From Actinobacteria bacterium UBA2272 (GTDB lineage Bacteria > Actinomycetota > Coriobacteriia > Anaerosomatales > Anaerosomataceae), in assembly GCA_002347725.1 (NCBI GenBank), contig DDXA01000004.1, forward strand, positions 992,001-1,056,000: a stretch of DNA of 64,000 nucleotides, written 5' to 3'. The position numbers were made by a program, and so were the translations under genes. Shown here piece by piece: positions 41,484 to 50,561 of this stretch. The stretch's first letter is position 1, and every line of letters starts with the position of its first letter. The notes under the pieces are model-generated. The model saw only the letters and a list, made by a program, of their open reading frames with translations, made no database searches and was not told the DNA's origin.

Positions 41484-42936
41484 GCCTGCCCTCCACCGCT
41501 CGCCCCTGTAGCTGGTGGTCGCGCAGCCACGCCTCGAGCACCTCGGCCGCCGACGTCGTGACCACCTTGCTCGGGCCGGCTGCCAGCAGCTCCTCCTCGG
41601 TCACGTCGAGGTACGCTTCACTGTTCTTGGCGTGGTAGCCCTGGAGCGCCACGGTGTAGGTGGCTGCGTCGTCCACCGCACCGCCGCCCACCTCGAGTGA
41701 GATCAGTCGTCGCTCGGCATCCGAGTACAGGGCCCGCACCGCGCTGCTGACCTGGTAGCACTCGCCTTCGCCGTCACGGTTCTCGGGCCGCATCCAATGC
41801 GCGAACATCCGCTTGAGCGTGGCCCCGGTCACCGTGTAGCGGGTCACGGTGTCGTCGTACGGGAAGCAGCCCATGAAGTCCATGAGCGTCACGACCGGCC
41901 CGAGCTTCTCCACGCGAACCGATCCGGCGCCAAGCAGCACCACGTCGGCCTGCGTCTCATCGGCGAGTGCATCGGCCATGAGGTTGCCGAGGTCGGTCTC
42001 GACCTCGCGGCGCGGGTGCGTGTGCTCGTGCGTGAGTTTCGTAACCACGATCGAGTACTTGCGATCCACCTCCGACTTGTAGCGTGCGATGAAGTCGACC
42101 ATGCCCTGGTCGGGCTCGACGAGATCGCTGCTGATGGGGATGAGCTGCCACGTCCACTCGACGATGGAGTTGGTGTCGTCATCGACCACGATGTCGAACC
42201 GGCCGATCTGGTCTGTCCCGGTGCCTGCCTGCGTCACGAGGATGCCGTTGACCACCGCCGGTTGCTCGAGGACGGTGTGGGAGTGCCCGCCGATGATCAT
42301 GTCGACGCCCCAGGCCGGGTCGAGGAGCGCGGCCAGCTCCAGGTCGGATTCGAAGCCGATGTGGGTGAGCAGGATCGTGAGGTCGATGTCGTCGTTGCGG
42401 TACGCGTTGCAGATGCGGCCGACCTCGTCGGCCGCCTCGTGCACGTCCATGAACGCACCGATGACGTCGTCGAGTCTCATCGCGTCGACGACCTTCTCGG
42501 TGATGATGCCGGTGAACAGCACGTCGAAGCCGGCCTTCTTGATGATCACGTACGGGTCCATGAGCCGCTTCTCAAAGCCCTTGATGTAGAGGTTGGCGCT
42601 CACGATGGGGAAGTTCGCGATCTTTTCCAGGAACAGCAGGTGCGGGACGCCGTAATCGATCTCGTGGTTGCCGACGCCGACGACGTCCGGGGTGATGTAG
42701 TTCATGATGTCGATCGTCGAGATACCCTTGAAGTCCGAGTCGATGATCGACCCTTGCAGCATGTCCCCGGCGATGACGTAGAAGACGTTCTCCTCCTCGG
42801 CACGCACCTTGTTCACGTAAGCCGAGAGCAGCGCCAGTCCACCGTGGAGCGGCCCGCCGCCTTCGCGCTCCTCGGCGAGGAAGTCGCCGTGCATGTCGTT
42901 GGAGTGCAGGATCGTGAACTTCTTCGTGATTCCCAT
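41470..42936 (-). CDS. 5'-nucleotidase/2',3'-cyclic phosphodiesterase-family protein without signal peptide
   Basis: A 488-residue UshA-type metallophosphoesterase. The metal-binding N-terminal domain shows HSNDMHGDF, GDMLQGS, GNHEIDYG, LTHIGF and GGHSHTVLEQP; the C-terminal 5'-nucleotidase domain (~300-488) has LGNLMADAL and a substrate-stacking region. Relatives are usually secreted or surface-bound, but this start (MGITKKFTILHSND) leaves no signal peptide and no lipobox, suggesting a cytoplasmic enzyme. ATG 42936 follows GGGGGGAG. Substrate could be nucleotides or other phosphoesters. Confidence 0.85.
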   Translation of the reverse strand: MGITKKFTILHSNDMHGDFLAEEREGGGPLHGGLALLSAYVNKVRAEEENVFYVIAGDMLQGSIIDSDFKGISTIDIMNYITPDVVGVGNHEIDYGVPHLLFLEKIANFPIVSANLYIKGFEKRLMDPYVIIKKAGFDVLFTGIITEKVVDAMRLDDVIGAFMDVHEAADEVGRICNAYRNDDIDLTILLTHIGFESDLELAALLDPAWGVDMIIGGHSHTVLEQPAVVNGILVTQAGTGTDQIGRFDIVVDDDTNSIVEWTWQLIPISSDLVEPDQGMVDFIARYKSEVDRKYSIVVTKLTHEHTHPRREVETDLGNLMADALADETQADVVLLGAGSVRVEKLGPVVTLMDFMGCFPYDDTVTRYTVTGATLKRMFAHWMRPENRDGEGECYQVSSAVRALYSDAERRLISLEVGGGAVDDAATYTVALQGYHAKNSEAYLDVTEEELLAAGPSKVVTTSAAEVLEAWLRDHQLQGRAVEGRLTYA

Positions 42937-42967
42937 CGGGCTCCCCCCGCCGTCGGGTGTGGTCACC

Positions 42968-43618
42968 TTACGAGATTCCGACCTCCGCCAGCGCCTTCTT
43001 GACGGCGCTGACTGAACCGCTGACCTGCAGCTTGTGCTTCCCGGTGGTGGTGGTGATGATCATCCTGTCCGGCGAGGAGGTGCCATCGTCGTTGGTCATG
43101 CCGTGCTTGTACTTCATACCGCGTATGGCCGAGCGGTCGATCGCGAAGTTGCCCTCGGTCTCGGCAAGTGCGGCCGCGGGCGTCATCTGCCAGTAGGCCT
43201 CGTGGTATCTCATCGACGAGCCGATCTGCGCGCCCCACTGGCCGAAGAAGCCCTTGCCTGCCGACTTGGCCTCGTCGCGCGCCGCATTGACCATCGCGCT
43301 CATCCGCTCCTTGGTGAGCCGCGCGAAGATGATGCGCGTCTCGGTGACGACGAGCGTGTACGTCTTCTGCTTGAGCCCCATGAAGCCGCCGATCTCGGTC
43401 AGGTTGCCGATGACGGCGACCACGGTTTCGCTCGAGTCGGCCGACGGAGGCTGCGGCGTCGGCGTCGGCGCGGGCGCCGGGGTCGGCTCGGGAGTGTATG
43501 ACTCTGGAGGAGCGGGAGGCTCCGCCGTGGCGCGCGCCCCGCACGAGGTGCAGAACGTATCGCCAGGCATCAGGGCGGAACCACACGCGCCGCAGAACCG
43601 GGACTGGTCGTCGCTCAT
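42968..43618 (-). CDS. Zinc-ribbon protein with PH-like domain
   Basis: A 216-residue protein starting with a double zinc ribbon (CGACGSAL and CTSCGA), then a Pro/Thr-rich linker (~40-65) and a ~140-residue beta-rich domain (TYTLVVTETRIIFARLT, SMRYHEAYWQMTPA, GMTNDDGTSSPDRMIITTTTG). The architecture matches zinc-ribbon proteins whose second domain senses lipids or conformational stress, but its function is unknown. It is divergent from the MarR-type gene, with a 163-base shared upstream region. Confidence 0.75.
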   Translation of the reverse strand: MSDDQSRFCGACGSALMPGDTFCTSCGARATAEPPAPPESYTPEPTPAPAPTPTPQPPSADSSETVVAVIGNLTEIGGFMGLKQKTYTLVVTETRIIFARLTKERMSAMVNAARDEAKSAGKGFFGQWGAQIGSSMRYHEAYWQMTPAAALAETEGNFAIDRSAIRGMKYKHGMTNDDGTSSPDRMIITTTTGKHKLQVSGSVSAVKKALAEVGIS

Positions 43619-43717
43619 CCTGGCGCTCCTTCATCGAAGGGTCGTCTCGCGTATGAGTGTACCGCTAAGGGGCATTCTGTCAGCGATGTTTGGGCAGCGA
43701 CGATATGAGGTATCATA

Positions 43718-43729
43718 CTGAACGTTCAG
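43718..43729. promoter_or_regulatory. Perfect 12-bp palindrome (operator candidate)
   Basis: CTGAACGTTCAG is a perfect inverted repeat 52 bases before the MarR-type regulator. A TATCAT -10-like element (43711-43716) abuts it, so a bound dimer would block transcription start. Likely self-regulation of the exporter operon. Confidence 0.55.
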
Positions 43730-43781
43730 AACGTCGTGAAAGTTATGTACGCAGGTTTCGTGGCCGACGGAGGGATGCGGC

Positions 43782-44249
43782 ATGGCTGCCGAAAGCGAGA
43801 TCACCAGGCGGGCCGCCGTACTCGACCGGCTATCCGGGATGCTCGAGACCGTCGGGTTCCCCCACAACATCGCGCGGGTCTACGCGGCGCTCACACTCGC
43901 TGAAGGCGAGGGGCTCTCGACCGCTGAGATCATGGGGGCGCTCGGCATCAGCAAGGCGTCGGTGAGCAGTGCGATGCAGTTCCTCGTTGGCGTGGAGCTG
44001 GTCGAGCGCTACCGGGTCCGTGGCAGCCGGGAGGCGCACTACCGGATGCTCAAGGGCAAGTGGGGCGACATGCTGTCGCGCAAGCTGGCCGGTACGAGTT
44101 CGGTGCGCGCGGCGGTCGACGAGGCACTCGAGTTCACCGCGGCACCACTCGCGCGGGAGCGCCTCTCCGAGATGCGCGACGTCTATGCGTTCTTCGAGCG
44201 TGAGTTCGAGGGTGTCATGCAGCGATTCAACGAAGGGAAACGATCATGA
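43782..44249 (+). CDS. MarR/GbsR-family transcriptional regulator
   Basis: A 155-residue regulator with a winged helix at its centre: LSTAEIMGALGISKASVSSAMQFLVGVELVERYRVRG. The C-terminal helices (AAVDEALEF, ERLSEMRDVYAFFEREF) probably form the dimer interface. This layout is that of GbsR/MarR repressors that guard ABC or multidrug exporters. It overlaps the ABC ATPase start by 4 bases and sits just after a 12-base palindrome, so it likely represses its own operon until a ligand binds. ATG 43782 follows ACGGAGGG. Confidence 0.82.
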   Translation: MAAESEITRRAAVLDRLSGMLETVGFPHNIARVYAALTLAEGEGLSTAEIMGALGISKASVSSAMQFLVGVELVERYRVRGSREAHYRMLKGKWGDMLSRKLAGTSSVRAAVDEALEFTAAPLARERLSEMRDVYAFFEREFEGVMQRFNEGKRS

Positions 44250-45109
44250 CCGTTCCGGCGATCAGCGTGGATGGCCTGCGGTACTCGTATGGTGACCTCG
44301 AGGCGGTGAAGGGTGTCAGCTTCGACGTGCAGCCCGGTGAGATCCTCGGCTTCCTGGGTCCCAACGGTGCGGGCAAGTCCACGACCATCAAGATGCTCAC
44401 CGGTCAGCTGACGCCCAAGGGCGGCAGCGCCCGGATCCTCGGTGTGGACGTCGCTCTCGACGATCCCGAGGTGCAGGCGCAGATCGGGGTGTGCTTCGAG
44501 GAGAAGAACCTCTACCTGCAGATGACCGCGCTCGAGAACCTCGAGTTCTTCGCATCGCTGTTCGGCATTCGCGACGTGGACGCGATGGAGGTTCTGCGGC
44601 GCGTGGGGCTGGCCGACCGTGCGCGCGACCGCGTCGGCAACTTCTCCAAGGGCATGCGTCAGCGAATGATGATCTCCCGCGCGTTCATCAACAAGCCCAA
44701 GGTGCTGTTCTTAGACGAGCCCACCGACGGGCTGGACCCGGTCACGTCGGCGGCGATCAGGACGACCATTCGTGAAGAGGCCGACCGCGGGGCGGCTGTG
44801 CTGCTCACGACCCACGACATGTTCGAGGCCGATGAGCTCTCGGACCGCGTCGCGTTCATCAACGAGGGCGAGATCGTCGCCCTCGATACCGCCGAGAGCC
44901 TGAAGCTCAAGTACGGGACCCGTTCGGTGCTTGTTCGCCTGCGTGACGGGAACGGCGTACGCGAAGAGCATCTGCCCCTCGGTGGCGATGGCTCCTCGGC
45001 GCGGCTGGCCGAACTCGCGGGGTCTCCGGACCTTCTGACCATCCACACGGAAGAGGCCACGCTGGAGGCTATCTTCATCAAGCTGACGGGCAGGGGGCTG
45101 GAAGGATGA
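44246..45109 (+). CDS. ABC-2-type exporter ATP-binding protein
   Basis: A 287-residue ATPase with Walker A GPNGAGKST, Q-loop VCFEEKN, signature FSKGMRQRMMI, Walker B VLFLDEPTDGLDP and the TTHDMFEADE switch. The last ~60 residues form the extra domain typical of DrrA/NatA-type drug or sodium exporters. The two permeases encoded next, each overlapping by 4 bases, complete the transporter. Sequence cannot tell drug, antimicrobial peptide or ion. Confidence 0.9.
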   Translation: MTVPAISVDGLRYSYGDLEAVKGVSFDVQPGEILGFLGPNGAGKSTTIKMLTGQLTPKGGSARILGVDVALDDPEVQAQIGVCFEEKNLYLQMTALENLEFFASLFGIRDVDAMEVLRRVGLADRARDRVGNFSKGMRQRMMISRAFINKPKVLFLDEPTDGLDPVTSAAIRTTIREEADRGAAVLLTTHDMFEADELSDRVAFINEGEIVALDTAESLKLKYGTRSVLVRLRDGNGVREEHLPLGGDGSSARLAELAGSPDLLTIHTEEATLEAIFIKLTGRGLEG

Positions 45110-46353
45110 GCAGTCCGGTCTCGCGCGGCGCCATCATCACGGCGCTGCTGAAGAAGGAGTTCATCGCGTACTCGCGCGACAAGCTCTATCTGTTCCTGAC
45201 GGCCCTCACGGTGGTGGCGGTCGTGTCCGTCTTCTGGCTGCTGCCCGACTCGGTCGAGGAGTCCATCACGCTCGCGGTCTCTCCGCCGGTGCAGACCATG
45301 GTCGAGGACGCCCGGGAGACGCTCAAGGCGATGGGCGCCACCGACGAGCAACTCGCCGAGCTCGACGAGGCGGATCTCACCGAGGGCGAGGAAGGCATCG
45401 CACTCGTGGAGTTCGAGAGTGCCGAGCAGATGGCCGCGGTGATCGAGGGAACCCTCGAGGCGTATCGCACGAACGAGGGCGCGCTCGTCTTCCGGGACCC
45501 CGGCGCCGACGAGGACAAGCCCAAGGATGCGCATCGGATGAACGTGGACATCGGCATCGCGTTCCCGGAGACGTTCATCAGTGACGTAGCGGCGAAGAAG
45601 GATGGCGTGCGCGTGACCATCTACTCGGACGCCGCGGTGCCCGAGGAGATCGAGGGCGCCATGCACAGCTTCGTGCGTGAGATGGCCTACCAGTTCGCCG
45701 GCGTCGCGCTGCCCGTCGGCATGCCGGACGCCGACCAGATCGTGCTTGGCGAGGACCGTGTGGGCAACCAGGTCACGATGCGAGAGAAGATGCGCCCCAT
45801 GCTCGCCTTCATGATCCTGCTGATCGAGACCTTCTCGATGAGCTCGCTCATATCGCTGGAGGTGGCGCAGCGGACTGTCACCGCCGTGCTCGTCACCCCG
45901 GCCAAGGTCGCCGACTTCCTGATCGCCAAGACCGTGTTCGGCACGGGACTCTCACTCGTACAAGGGACGATCGTCCTGGCGCTGGTGGGAGCGTTCACGC
46001 CGCAGAACTGGTCGATCCTGCTCGCTACGCTTCTCGTCGGGGCGATGATGTTCACCGGTGTGGCGCTGTTCGTGGGCTCGGCCGGTAAGGACTTCATGGG
46101 ACAGTTGTTCTACACGATGATGTTCACGATCCCGCTGCTCATCCCGTCGTTCTCCGTGCTGTTCCCCGGTTCTGCGGCGCCCTGGGTCAAGGTCATCCCG
46201 AGTTATCCGGTCCTCGACACGCTCGTCAACACGACCATGTACGGCGCGGGGTGGGATGAGGCGGCCGGTTCGCTTGCCTACGGACTCGTATGGGTCGTCG
46301 TGCTGTACGGCATCGGCTTGTTCGCACTGAAGAGGAAGGTGGAGTCGCTATGA
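45106..46353 (+). CDS. ABC-2 permease with large extracytoplasmic domain, copy 1
   Basis: A 415-residue permease: one N-terminal membrane helix (~28-45), an acidic extracytoplasmic domain (~46-225; many Glu/Asp, for example EADLTEGEEG) and five to six helices (~230-410; ending in a basic ALKRKVESL). This is the ABC2_membrane_3 (NatB-like) layout. Its partner permease at 46350 overlaps by 4 bases. The pair likely forms a heterodimer with the ATPase at 44246. Confidence 0.85.
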   Translation: MSSPVSRGAIITALLKKEFIAYSRDKLYLFLTALTVVAVVSVFWLLPDSVEESITLAVSPPVQTMVEDARETLKAMGATDEQLAELDEADLTEGEEGIALVEFESAEQMAAVIEGTLEAYRTNEGALVFRDPGADEDKPKDAHRMNVDIGIAFPETFISDVAAKKDGVRVTIYSDAAVPEEIEGAMHSFVREMAYQFAGVALPVGMPDADQIVLGEDRVGNQVTMREKMRPMLAFMILLIETFSMSSLISLEVAQRTVTAVLVTPAKVADFLIAKTVFGTGLSLVQGTIVLALVGAFTPQNWSILLATLLVGAMMFTGVALFVGSAGKDFMGQLFYTMMFTIPLLIPSFSVLFPGSAAPWVKVIPSYPVLDTLVNTTMYGAGWDEAAGSLAYGLVWVVVLYGIGLFALKRKVESL

Positions 46354-47414
46354 GCCTCGCACGCATCTGGAGGGTGCTGCGAAAGGATCTGGCACTCGGT
46401 CCGCGCTCTCCGTTCTTCCTGTGGGCCCTGGTTCTGCCCGTGGGCATGACGCTGCTCGTCCAGGTGGCGTTCGGCTCGCTGTTCGAGCCGGTGCCCCGCA
46501 TCGGGATCCTGGACGAGGGCGCTTCGGCGATCACCGCCTCGGTGGCCGAGATGGAAGGCATCGTGCTGGAGCGCTTCGATGATGCCGGGGATCTCAGGGC
46601 AGCCGTCGAGGCCAACGACCTGGACGCCGGGCTCATCTTGCCGGCAGGCTTTGACGATGCGGTGCGCGCAGGCGAGCAGCCGCCCCTGGAGTTCTTCATC
46701 GGTGGCGAGAGCTACGCGGCCAACCGCATCATCCTGAGCGTCACGACGATCGACCTCATCCGCGAGGTCGAAGGTAGCGCGGCACCCGTGGAAGTGGAGG
46801 TCGTCTCCTTCGGTGATGAAGGGCTGCCGATATCGGCGAGACTCGTTCCGATGGTCGTCTTCTACGCGCTCGTGATGGCCGGCGTGTTCGTTCCGGGTTC
46901 GAGTCTGGTGGAGGAGAAGGAACACGGCACGCTCATGGCGATGCTTGTCACTCCCGTGAGATCCCGCGAGGTCATGGTGGCCAAGTGGGCACTGGGCCTC
47001 CTTCTGGCCACGGTCATGTCTGTCGTGACGCTGATGCTCAACCGGGCGATGGGTGCGCGACCCGCCGAGGTGATCCTCGTCGTCCTTGTGGCGGGAGCGC
47101 TCACCTCGATGATCGGCATCCTGGCCGGTGTCGTCGCGAAGGACTCAACGATGTTCTTCGGCCTGGTCAAGGGCACCGGTGTTCTGTTGTTCGCACCCGT
47201 GATCTTCTACGTGTTCCCCGACTGGCCGCAGTGGATCGCGAAGCTGTTCCCGCTCTACTGGGTCATCGAGCCGATCTGGCAGGTATCCGTGATGGGAGCG
47301 TCGATCACGACGGTGTGGCAGGAGCTCGCCATCGCGCTCGGCATCACGGTGGCCCTGATCCCGATCACCGCGTTCCTTGCCCGACGGATGCAGGCGCAGA
47401 TGGCCGGGCAGTAG
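46350..47414 (+). CDS. ABC-2 permease, copy 2
   Basis: A 354-residue permease with the same plan as its neighbour: helix ~25-45, extracytoplasmic domain (~50-175) and about six C-terminal helices including FVPGSSLVEEKEHGTLMAML-like core (the EKEHGTL element is the ABC-2 signature). ATG at 46350 overlaps the first permease. The domain is shorter (~125 versus ~180 residues) than in copy 1, so the two are not simple duplicates. Confidence 0.86.
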   Translation: MSLARIWRVLRKDLALGPRSPFFLWALVLPVGMTLLVQVAFGSLFEPVPRIGILDEGASAITASVAEMEGIVLERFDDAGDLRAAVEANDLDAGLILPAGFDDAVRAGEQPPLEFFIGGESYAANRIILSVTTIDLIREVEGSAAPVEVEVVSFGDEGLPISARLVPMVVFYALVMAGVFVPGSSLVEEKEHGTLMAMLVTPVRSREVMVAKWALGLLLATVMSVVTLMLNRAMGARPAEVILVVLVAGALTSMIGILAGVVAKDSTMFFGLVKGTGVLLFAPVIFYVFPDWPQWIAKLFPLYWVIEPIWQVSVMGASITTVWQELAIALGITVALIPITAFLARRMQAQMAGQ

Positions 47415-47485
47415 GGAGTCAGCCGGCTTCGGCCGGTCGTACTGCGGCAGCACGCCTGCCGCGTCGATGAGAGGAGTTTCCTGTG

Positions 47486-47620
47486 ATGGAGTGGTACTGG
47501 TGGGCACTGATCGGTGTGGGTCTCGTCGCCCTGGCCTACGTGAAGATCATCGTCCTCGGCAAGATGGTCGCGTCTCAGAAGGCGAAGAAGGCGGCCCAGG
47601 CCGCTCTCGATGACGAGTAG
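47486..47620 (+). CDS. 44-residue small membrane protein
   Basis: Translation from ATG 47486 gives MEWYWWALIGVGLVALAYV, then KIIVLGKMVASQKAKK and AAQAALDDE: one membrane helix followed by a charged, helical cytoplasmic tail. A strong ribosome site (GAGAGGAG, 9 bases upstream) supports expression. It lies 71 bases after the exporter operon and 37 bases before the amidohydrolase start. The Trp-rich start and Lys/Ala tail are typical of small membrane accessory peptides. Not recognised. Confidence 0.65.
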   Translation: MEWYWWALIGVGLVALAYVKIIVLGKMVASQKAKKAAQAALDDE

Positions 47621-47657
47621 AGCCCGGGAAGCGAGCGATCCGGGAGAAGGACACCCG

Positions 47658-48446
47658 GTGCGAGTGCTTGACGCGCACACGCATGCGTTTCCTGATGCAA
47701 TCGCGGCCAAGGCGGTTGCGGCGCTTGCAGCGGAAGGCGGGATCACGGCGTACTACGACGGCACCATCGCGGGACTGCTCGCGGCGATGGACCGGGGTGG
47801 TGTCGGCCGTGCTCTCGTAGCACCCGTCGCCACCAAGCCGTCTCAGGTGCGCGGCATCAACGATTGGATGGTCTCGCTCGGAGAGCAGCGCATCGTGCCG
47901 TTCGGCGCGATGCACCCCGACTTCCCGGATCCGGCATACGAGATCGCGCGGATCGCGGCACTCGGCATCCGTGGGATCAAGCTGCACTCGCAACACCAGG
48001 GGTTCGCTCCCGCGGAGAGGAGAATGGCGCCGATCTACGAGGCGGCGTCCGACCTCGGCATGATCGTGCTCTTCCACGCCGGGGGCTATGTCGTGAGTCA
48101 CGAGCAGGAGGCCCATCCGGCCGATCTTGCCCGCGTGCTCGACGCGTTTCCCGGGCTCACGTGTATCTGCGCACACATGGGCGGTTACGGTGAGTGGGAC
48201 GCAGTTCGCGAGCATCTCTGCGGGAGGGACGTGTACCTGGACACGGCCTACGTGCCCGGGCGCCTGCCGGATGCGGAGTTCCTCTCGCTGGCGCGCGATC
48301 ACGGGATCGGGCGCATCGTCTTCGGCACCGATGGTCCGTGGACTGACGCGGGAGCCGAGGTGGCCTACGTGAGTGATATGGGGTTCACCGACGGCGAGCT
48401 CGACGCGATACTCCACGGCAATGCCGAGCGATTGCTTGACCTCTGA
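47658..48446 (+). CDS. Amidohydrolase 2-family metal-dependent hydrolase
   Basis: A 262-residue TIM-barrel hydrolase of the ACMSD/amidohydrolase-2 group: VLDAHTHAF provides the first metal-binding HxH, HSQHQGF and VLFHAGG further His ligands, CAHMGGYGEWD the fourth, and FGTDGPWTD the catalytic Asp. Members decarboxylate or hydrolyse small acids. GTG 47658 follows AGAAGGA; a longer start at 47610 would overlap the small membrane gene. No substrate clue from the neighbours. Confidence 0.82.
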   Translation: MRVLDAHTHAFPDAIAAKAVAALAAEGGITAYYDGTIAGLLAAMDRGGVGRALVAPVATKPSQVRGINDWMVSLGEQRIVPFGAMHPDFPDPAYEIARIAALGIRGIKLHSQHQGFAPAERRMAPIYEAASDLGMIVLFHAGGYVVSHEQEAHPADLARVLDAFPGLTCICAHMGGYGEWDAVREHLCGRDVYLDTAYVPGRLPDAEFLSLARDHGIGRIVFGTDGPWTDAGAEVAYVSDMGFTDGELDAILHGNAERLLDL

Positions 48447-48515
48447 TTGCGGAGGCTTGAGAAACCTTGTCGCAGACCTTCCGAGATGCTACGTTTCGCC
48501 GTGGGAGGTATCTCG

Positions 48516-49604
48516 ATGGGGCGGCTCAAGATCTTCGCACTGCTTTCCGTGACGATCGCGTTCGCAAGCGTCACTTCTTCCGCGTTCGGGTGGGCCGAGG
48601 GTGACGTCACGTTCGACGGGGACGTGATGGACTGTCCGGCCTGCCACCAGTCGGAACTCTTCTTCCCGGATCGCGCCGGGCCGCACGGCGGCTACACGGC
48701 CACGACCTCGAAGTGCGCTGCGTGCCATTCGGTCCACGATGCACCCGGAGACGGCGTCTTGCTGCTGCCCGCATCCACGATCAAGGCGTCCTGCGAGTTC
48801 TGCCACGACGGGACGGCCGGCATGGGTGTGTACGGTGCGATCGAGGCCCGGGGCGGAACGGTTCTCGGCGGGCACAGCATCGACGCCACCAACGTGGTTC
48901 CTGGCGGAGATGCGGGCACCGGAGGGAGCTCGGTGGGTTCGTTCGGTGGCGAGAGCGGCTATCTGAGTTGCGATGACTGCCACTCGGCGCATGACGCCCG
49001 GACAGTGGATGCGTTCAGTGGCGAGAGGGTCCGCTTCCACGCGAGCGACCGCAGCTGGCTCACGTCCTGGGCGAGCAGCAAGCTCCTGAAGCGGCTTCCG
49101 ACCGGCGCCGAGGACGAGACCGACGTGTACGGCTCCGACTGGTGCGCGGGGTGTCACGCCGGACGCAGCTCAGGCGGAGCGGTCCACAACCATCCGGTCG
49201 ACTCTCGGGCGAGTACCGCGACGCCCTTCTCCTACGACCACGTCGCCATCGTGACCGCCGACGACTCGCTCGAGACGACCTACGGCACACTCGGCCTGCT
49301 TGGCTTCCCTCCGGGAATCTGGCACAACCGCGGGTTCGTGATGCCGGATCCGCGAACGGACGAGCAAGCGGGGCATGCGCCGATCTGCCAGCAGTGTCAC
49401 GAGGACAGCAGGGTCGTCGGCGAGCCGGGTGCCGTGGTGCCCGCCGAGGTGTACCGCTACGGTGACGGCCGTACGAGCGGCGATGCGGGCACCGACAACC
49501 CGCTGTTCCAGAACTTCCCCCACGAGACCGAGAACCGCTTCATGCTAGTGGAGACCGACGACAACCTGTGCCTCAACTGCCATTCGGTCTCGTCGCTGCC
49601 CTGA
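48516..49604 (+). CDS. Secreted seven-heme c-type cytochrome
   Basis: A 362-residue exported protein with a clear signal peptide (RLKIFALLSVTIAFASVTSSAFG). Seven canonical heme-c motifs: CPACH, CAACH, CEFCH, CDDCH, CAGCH, CQQCH, CLNCH. Two regions (CxxCHSVHD and CxxCHSAHD) repeat the doubled CxxCH-H pattern found in NrfH/cytochrome-c3-like electron carriers. Long heme-free stretches (~90 residues in the middle) suggest a binding domain in addition. ATG 48516 follows GGGAGG. Could pass electrons between the membrane and the giant cytochrome or an outside acceptor. Confidence 0.9.
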   Translation: MGRLKIFALLSVTIAFASVTSSAFGWAEGDVTFDGDVMDCPACHQSELFFPDRAGPHGGYTATTSKCAACHSVHDAPGDGVLLLPASTIKASCEFCHDGTAGMGVYGAIEARGGTVLGGHSIDATNVVPGGDAGTGGSSVGSFGGESGYLSCDDCHSAHDARTVDAFSGERVRFHASDRSWLTSWASSKLLKRLPTGAEDETDVYGSDWCAGCHAGRSSGGAVHNHPVDSRASTATPFSYDHVAIVTADDSLETTYGTLGLLGFPPGIWHNRGFVMPDPRTDEQAGHAPICQQCHEDSRVVGEPGAVVPAEVYRYGDGRTSGDAGTDNPLFQNFPHETENRFMLVETDDNLCLNCHSVSSLP

Positions 49605-49652
49605 TCGGGGCGGCGCCAGCGCGCGTCGGGCCGCGATGCGGCAGCGCCGGAC

Positions 49653-50429
49653 TCAGAAGCGCTCGAGGAGCCCGGCGATGGCGTCCGCGGTCATGCGTAT
49701 CTGCTCTTCGCGGGTGATCGTGGCGTCGCCGTCGCGTGTCTGCGGCCCGTAGTCACCGAACTGCGCGTGGTTGCCGCCTTCAAGCGTCAGGTATTCGGTG
49801 TCGGCCGGAAGCCGCTCGACGGCCTCGGCGAACACCTCCGGGTCGACCACGCGGTCCTCGGTGCCGATGACGGAGAGCACGGCCAGGCCGCTTGAGGTCA
49901 GGTCGGTCGATGCCGCCGGGTACGCCGCAAGCAGCGCCAGCCCCGCGACGCGATCGTCCTCCGTGGTGGCGTAGGCCGCGGCCATGGCACCACCGAGGCT
50001 GTGCCCGCCCACCGCCCACCGGACCACCTCCGGCGCCGAGTCCATCAAGGTCTCCGCCCGGCCGGGGTCGAGGACGGCGAGGCTCAGGGGCATCGAGGCG
50101 AGTGCGACGGCGTGGCCCTGCTGTGCGATCGCCCGCGCGAGGGGGGCGTACGAGCGCGCGTCCACCCGACCGCCGGGATACAGGACAAGGCCCGTGTCGG
50201 CCGATCCATCCGCCGGAGCGAACAGCCAACCTTCGGTCAGAGTGGTGACCGTGACGGTGCCGTCCGAGCCGAGAGCCTCGAGCGCCTCCGGCGTCGGGCC
50301 GAGCGGGGTCAGGACCCACACCACGGCCAGGACCAGCCCGATCACGATCACGACGGTGGTCGCCAGGAGTGCGAGGCGGACGTGCGAGCGCTCTACGCTC
50401 TGCATGCCGCGCGATAGGTTCGGCGTCAT
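49653..50429 (-). CDS. Membrane-anchored alpha/beta hydrolase
   Basis: A 258-residue protein with an N-terminal membrane helix (~18-40, LALLATTVVIVIGLVLAVVW) and an outward-facing alpha/beta-hydrolase domain: nucleophile elbow GGHSLGGAMA, acid in GTEDRVVD and His in EGGNHAQFG. This is the dienelactone hydrolase-like or lipase-like group. ATG 50429 follows GGAGG. No substrate indicated by its neighbours. Confidence 0.85.
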   Translation of the reverse strand: MTPNLSRGMQSVERSHVRLALLATTVVIVIGLVLAVVWVLTPLGPTPEALEALGSDGTVTVTTLTEGWLFAPADGSADTGLVLYPGGRVDARSYAPLARAIAQQGHAVALASMPLSLAVLDPGRAETLMDSAPEVVRWAVGGHSLGGAMAAAYATTEDDRVAGLALLAAYPAASTDLTSSGLAVLSVIGTEDRVVDPEVFAEAVERLPADTEYLTLEGGNHAQFGDYGPQTRDGDATITREEQIRMTADAIAGLLERF

Positions 50430-50561
50430 AGGAGATCCTCCGGCTCGGGGCCCGCGGGTGACGCGCACCATCATGCCCCACCTTGTCCGGGATGGACAGA
50501 CGATGCATGCTCCGCACCGTGTCAGGTAGAATGGGTGGAGGCGCACTCGAGGAGGCGGACG

